Assembly: GCA_019096155.1 (NCBI GenBank)
Contig: JAHCVI010000001.1
Location: 558,001 to 622,000 of the forward strand
Source: Staphylotrichum longicolle
Lineage: Eukaryota; Ascomycota; Sordariomycetes; Sordariales; Chaetomiaceae
DNA length: 64,000 nt
Reading direction: 5' to 3'
Shown here: one piece after another, positions 59,313 through 64,000 of the stretch
Layout: every line of letters begins with the position of its first letter
Numbering within the stretch: position 1 is the first letter of the stretch
Position numbers and translations under genes: made by a program
Notes under the pieces: model-generated
Told to the model about the DNA's origin: nothing
Seen by the model: the letters and a program-made list of their open reading frames with translations, nothing else
The model's database searches: none

Positions 59313-62300
59313 ATGGAGACTCCGCTGGAGAGGGGCAATAGACGCAAGAATCCTGCCACCCAGGGGAGCGGAAATCAACCAAACCCAAACATCCCCGTAA
59401 CCATGGCGGCCACCTACCCAAGCCCAGCTCCAAGCTGTCTCCCTTCTTTTTCGGCACCCAAAATTGTGCCTCAGGTGCCAGAGGCACAGAATCCCAAGGA
59501 AACGCCCCACGGAGCCGCTAAAAATGCGAAAGAGTTCTACAAGCAGCTCTATGCCATTGCCGAGCACCGAAAGCGGTCGAGCAACAAAAGAAAGAAGCAT
59601 TGCAACATCGACGAGGGTGGCCGAGACAAGAAACGCCAGGCGGTGGACAACATCTGCAATGAAGGCACAAGTGCAGCAGGTGCTGGGTTGACTGACCTGG
59701 GAAAACGAGAGTCCATCCTTAGAGACCGCGACGAGCATGAGCACATGCAGCTTTTAAAGAGAGACATCGATCCCAGCGACGCGCAGGCTAAGCAAGATCT
59801 CAACCAGCTTTACAGGTCGATGGTATCCTTTGGCCACGGCAAGTGCAAGTTGGTTGACCACCAAAAGTGGGAGTTGGATGGCTTTGGCACAACTCTATAC
59901 AACCACCAAGTCATCGGTGTGAGCTGGATGCTGGGTCGGGAGCTGTATCCCAGCGGCCCGAAAGGCGGGATCCTCGCAGACGAGATGGGGCTTGGCAAGA
60001 CAGTCCAACTCCTCGCGTGCATGTCACAGAATCTTCCCAAGAAAAAGTCCAATGCAAGAAAAACCCTCGTCGTTGCCCCCAAGAGGCTTCTTCTTCAGTG
60101 GTTCAACGAAATCCAAAGCCACTGGACGAAGAAAAAGGAGATCCGCGCATCCATTTACGCCGCCGGCTCATTGATGACGGATGCGCAGTGGAAGAAAGAT
60201 GATATCATGTAAGTACGCCCTTACTGTTGATACCAGATCTGGGTTTCCAAACTCCGCCGCTTAGGTGGCCGAACTTGATCAGATTGGCGCCACTAACTCC
60301 CTGTACAGCTTGACCAATTACGCTCAACTCCAGCGGCAGCTACCCCCATCTGGTACACTGGAAGATATCGAAGCTCTCAGGCTAAATGGAGACAAAGAGT
60401 GGAAAACCTTACTCCGTAAACACGCCGGCAGCCTCCTCAGGGAGGAGTGGCACCGTGTTGTGCTCGACGAGGCCCACCACATCAACAACCGAAGCAGCAA
60501 GAGTAAGTGCAGCGCTCCGAGTCCGCGACTTGGAGGGTTCAATTGGCCACTGACCATCAGCATAGCCTCAAGGGCTTGCAGATTGCTCATCAGGCAACAC
60601 AGTTGGATTCTCACCGGCACGCCTTTGACAAACAACACAGACGGTAGGTCTTGCGCCCGCTTCGTCTCAATGAACGCTAACAAGGCTCGATACAAGAGCT
60701 TTTCCCCTACTTGGACTTTCTCGGGACCAAGTACCACAGGTTTGGGGACTATCAGGACGACATGGGAAGCGCTGCAAATGTGAGTTAACGGCGCCTTGTT
60801 CATTGTCATGCATGTCTTTTGCGCCGCTGACGAAGCTGCAGGAACACCAGAGGGAAAAGTTGAGGGTCATATACCAGAAAATATCCATTAAACGGTGAGT
60901 GTTGCTACCCCAACAAGTACCCATAATCAAGAGGTTCAGTTTTCTCACCAGGATGATTTCCGCAGATGTGTTGGAGACACTCTGCTGGGTCGCCCAATTC
61001 TTCAGATTCCCGAACCACGCCCTACCGAGCTTGTGATGGTGGAGTTCTCCGGCTTCGAGCGTGAGAAGCACGCCGAAGCACGGGATCAGCTCACTCAACT
61101 CCGTGAGCAAACAAAATCAGGCTCAGTCATTGCCCCCGACGGAGAGCTTCGCCGCCTCTTCAACTATCTGAGATTCTTCACCTCGCACCCAGCGCTGGTC
61201 GAGCCGCCCCCAACACAGGTCTCCGATCCAGCGCCCCAGCTAGACGGGACGCACCAGCAGCACGACCAAGAGTTTCAGCAATCCCAACCAGAGCAACTGC
61301 CAAACGCGGAAGGGATGACTACTACGGCACCTCAATACTTTTGCAGGATGTGCCGCAACGTTCTGGTTGGCCCTATACTTGGAAAGGTAAGTGCGCATTC
61401 TGCCTCTCCGAGCACCTAGTTTGGATGAAAACCGACCTTCGTTAGTGTGGCCATGCCTTTTGCAGGGAATGTGCCAAGAGGAGCCATAAAAAGGGAACGG
61501 CGTCCCGTCTTTGCCTGACCTGTTGTGAGGCGCCAGTCATCGACAAGTCCGGGAGCGAACAGTGCTACAATCACAGCCTTACGCAGTATGATAATCTGAT
61601 CACCCAATTCGGTGGGCCCAGCCCAACCAACAAAGCCAAACGAGCCAAACGGGTCCGCAAGCCTGGCGATGACGAGTTCGGGTTACAGCCCCGGCGTACA
61701 AGACCGAAACCCACCAAGAAGCGCAGAAAGGTGGCGAAGAAGGGCAAAAAGGGCAAGAAGAGCATGGGCCGGGGGTCCGGCTTGAAAGCCAAGGCGAAGG
61801 GGGATGCCCCTCTCGAACTGATTCGAACCAACGCTGGGAGGTTTCTGCGGGAATGCGACAAGAAGCCGTGGGAACCAATCCCCCACAGCGCGAAGACAAA
61901 AGCAACCCTTGATTTGATCACGAAGTGGTAAGTAAATTCCAAGTATATCAAGCGTTCTCCCGACTCGAAAATGGAAAGGTAGAGTGGCAGAAGAGTGGCG
62001 TGGCGGTAGCCGGAGCTCCTCTTCGGCTCATTCGCGGTGGCTGGAATGTCTAGCCAGATCCCAGAAAAAATCGGAAAGCTGATAACTATGGTCGATTAGG
62101 CAGGAGGAAGCGCCAGATGACAAAATCATCAGTAAGACAGACTTCCAGCTCCAGTACTATCCCGGGCTAACCGTAGCGGCAGTTTTCTCCAGTGGATCCC
62201 AATGCTCGCCATTCTGGGGAGAATGGTCTTCCAAAGAGGGTTCAACTTTGTTTATCTCTGGGGTGGAATGGGGGCAGCCCAACAGGAGATGTGTATTAGG

Positions 62301-63022
62301 GCTTTCCAACAAGAACCCAGCATCAAAATCATGGTGAGTCCTCAATGATGCAAAGTGCTGCCGAAGGGTTCTCCTTCTTCCAAAGTCTTCTATTCTTGAC
62401 ACGACTGCAGCTTATTTCCGTCAGCTGCGGCGCCCATGGCTTGAATCTAACGGCAGCCAACCGGGCCATTGTCTTCGATCACTGGTGGCACGAGGGTTGG
62501 GAGCGTCAAGCCTTTGCGCGCGTTCATCGCATCGGTCAAACGAAGGAGGTGCACACAGCAAAGCTCGTTGCCGCAGGCTCAATGGACGAGCACATCATGG
62601 AGATGCAGGCCAGGAAGAAAGGGGACATCGAAGCTGCGGTTGGAGACGGAACCGCGCAACAGACACATGATGAGGTCTACGATATGCTCTGTGAAGAGGG
62701 TGACCCGGACAGAGAAACGCTCGGTCGAAACGAATTGGGTGATATCAGCGAGGACGAGAGCTACCGGGTGGATGAGAGTGACAGCGAAGAAAGGGGCACC
62801 GACAGCGAGGGCCAGAGCGAGACCGAGACTGAAAGCGACGCAGAGAGCGATGACAGCGATGGCGAATTCAGCGACTCCGATTCCGACTCCGATACTGACA
62901 ACGACTCCGACAACGACTCTAGCGACACGGTCGGCAGTCTGAACACGTCTGATTCCATGCCTGGTTTATCGAGAAGGATTAAGAACGAGGAAAGTGAAAA
63001 CGAAAGCTTGGACAGCGAGTGA
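59313..63022 (+). CDS. SNF2-family helicase with RING finger, ten exons, probable one-base frameshift
   Basis: Exons: 59313-60208, 60309-60502, 60566-60643, 60697-60779, 60842-60894, 60966-61386, 61446-61927, 62100-62131, 62183-62333, 62411-63022. All introns have GT-AG ends. N-lobe: LYNHQVIGVSWML, DEMGLGKT, LVVAPKRLLLQWF, ILTNYAQL (across the first splice), VVLDEAHHINN, WILTGTPLTN. Then RCVGDTLLGRPI, a RING finger (FCRMC...CGHAFCRECA...CLTCC), a basic Lys/Arg stretch, and a C-lobe (LISVSCGAHGLNLT; ARVHRIGQTKE). The tail is acidic (SDSDSDSDTDNDSDNDSSD). Exon 9 (62183-62333) is out of frame by one base: motif IV reads TTTTCTCCAGTGG where a CAG-TGG (FSQW) reading needs one more base. The exons total 3002 nt. 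Either this is a real disruption or a sequencing error. Nearest named relatives are HLTF/Rad5-16-like SNF2 proteins; the exact orthologue is not known to me. Confidence 0.85.
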
Positions 63023-64000
63023 TGGTCACCCAACCATGCTCCCGAATCTGGACTGGGCTGGGATGGTAACCGGCTCCCCAAGATCTCGACAAATTTTGGA
63101 ACCAGCGGGGTGCTTACAGCCAGTTGTTTCTTTGCAGGTCTTTGCTGGGGACAGGGTCTTTGCTCATTGGGGACTGCGCAAGGGGGCGCAGAATTAGCAT
63201 TGGAGCCTCTCACTTGCGACAAGGGACACTGAATATTCAGTGTCATTGGTATTTAGTTTGCTATGGTCTTGACATTAGTCATCTTAATCTCGATTCGTCT
63301 TGCAAATTTCAACTGCTTCAGTGGGCTGTCTGGTTCTTGGACAGATTTTCCCGCTGGCAAGAGACTGCCTCCAGTTAACGGGCAACAGGCAACGGGCAAC
63401 ATGTATCTCCCTCATCCGAGCCAAAGTGCGGTTGGGGACGGTGATTCGATTTGGCGGTCATGCCCAGAACTTGAACCTTGAACGGAAACAAGAGCAAAGG
63501 TGTCTCAGCTCACGACAGCCACCCCATCTGATCCCCTTTGAATATGATCAACATGATTAACATGTACCACACAATGGAATTCACTTGAGTTGCACCAACC
63601 GGTTGTTTGTGGGCAGGGAGTCCGAGTCGGAGTGTATTGTACTTTATCCTCTGCGACGATCGCAACAATCGCTTCAGGTTGTCTTTCTCCTTTATCTCGA
63701 CCGCCCGTGTTCGAGCCTCGCTTATCACTAGGTACATTGCCAGCGTCTGACAGACGCAGCTATGGGTAGAAAACATACAGCGCGGCACGACATCCGGGAG
63801 ATGGACCTCAGGCCGGAAGATGAGGGTTCACGCATGGCTCATGCCTGCCTCCGAGGCTGTTCCTCCTTACAGGTTGCCCCGCCTATTGTGCCATCCCTCA
63901 ACTCTGGAATTCTTGCAGCTGGAGTTGTGAAGCTCCCCGACAGATGCTTGGATATATCATCGAAACGCCGTTCAACCAGAGCTTGTCTAAACTATGGGCA
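63023..64000. other. Downstream flank to window edge
   Basis: No supported gene, RNA or repeat is seen. Open frames are short and without motifs. The 3' UTR of the SNF2 gene is presumably at the left. Confidence 0.4.

Overview
The window looks like nuclear DNA of a filamentous ascomycete, most likely a Sordariomycete. Gene-bearing parts are GC-rich. Most genes carry short introns (about 50-120 nt) with GTRNGT donors, CTRAC-type branch sites and YAG acceptors. The transposon-bearing centre is AT/TA-rich with CAG-to-TAG changes, as expected from repeat-induced point mutation (RIP). Species was not determined. Exon structures are my own reading, accepted only where splicing restored frame and family motifs.

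Layout: 1-6.2 kb holds no gene I can support. At 6.2-7.4 kb is an unrecognised, broken coding-like locus. From 7.5 to 33 kb is an ordinary gene-dense block: MOSC-domain protein (-), alpha/beta hydrolase (+), CE4 polysaccharide deacetylase (-), four-helix DUF7719-like membrane protein (-), PIG-L/GPI12 de-N-acetylase (+), LSm3 (+), GTPBP1/2-type GTPase (-), LDB19/ART1-like arrestin (-), NDUFAF6-like complex I assembly factor (-) divergent from RAD5 (+), and a large secreted Ser/Thr-rich multidomain protein (+).

From about 33.1 to 50.4 kb is an accessory, repeat-rich island. It contains a nearly full-length Tad-like non-LTR retrotransposon on the minus strand, a second plus-strand copy split in two by a Ty3/Gypsy chromovirus remnant, extra 3' tails of the same LINE (one inverted, others in tandem), a TA-rich graveyard of mutated elements, and two decayed host genes next to it (an MFS transporter and an SRPK-type kinase).

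From 51.2 kb ordinary genes resume: FAD synthase (+), a secreted CBM52-like protein (-), a CorA-family Mg2+ transporter with GQN in place of GMN (-), and a ten-exon SNF2/RING helicase (+) that appears to carry a one-base deletion in helicase motif IV.

The genes do not form one pathway. Most are housekeeping functions: snRNP and GTPase biology, GPI anchors, DNA-damage tolerance, complex I assembly, flavin and magnesium supply. The most unusual material is the nested transposon island, the GC-AG intron of the MOSC gene, the SNF2 frameshift, and the large secreted protein with dibasic sites and an Ala-rich hydrophobic core.
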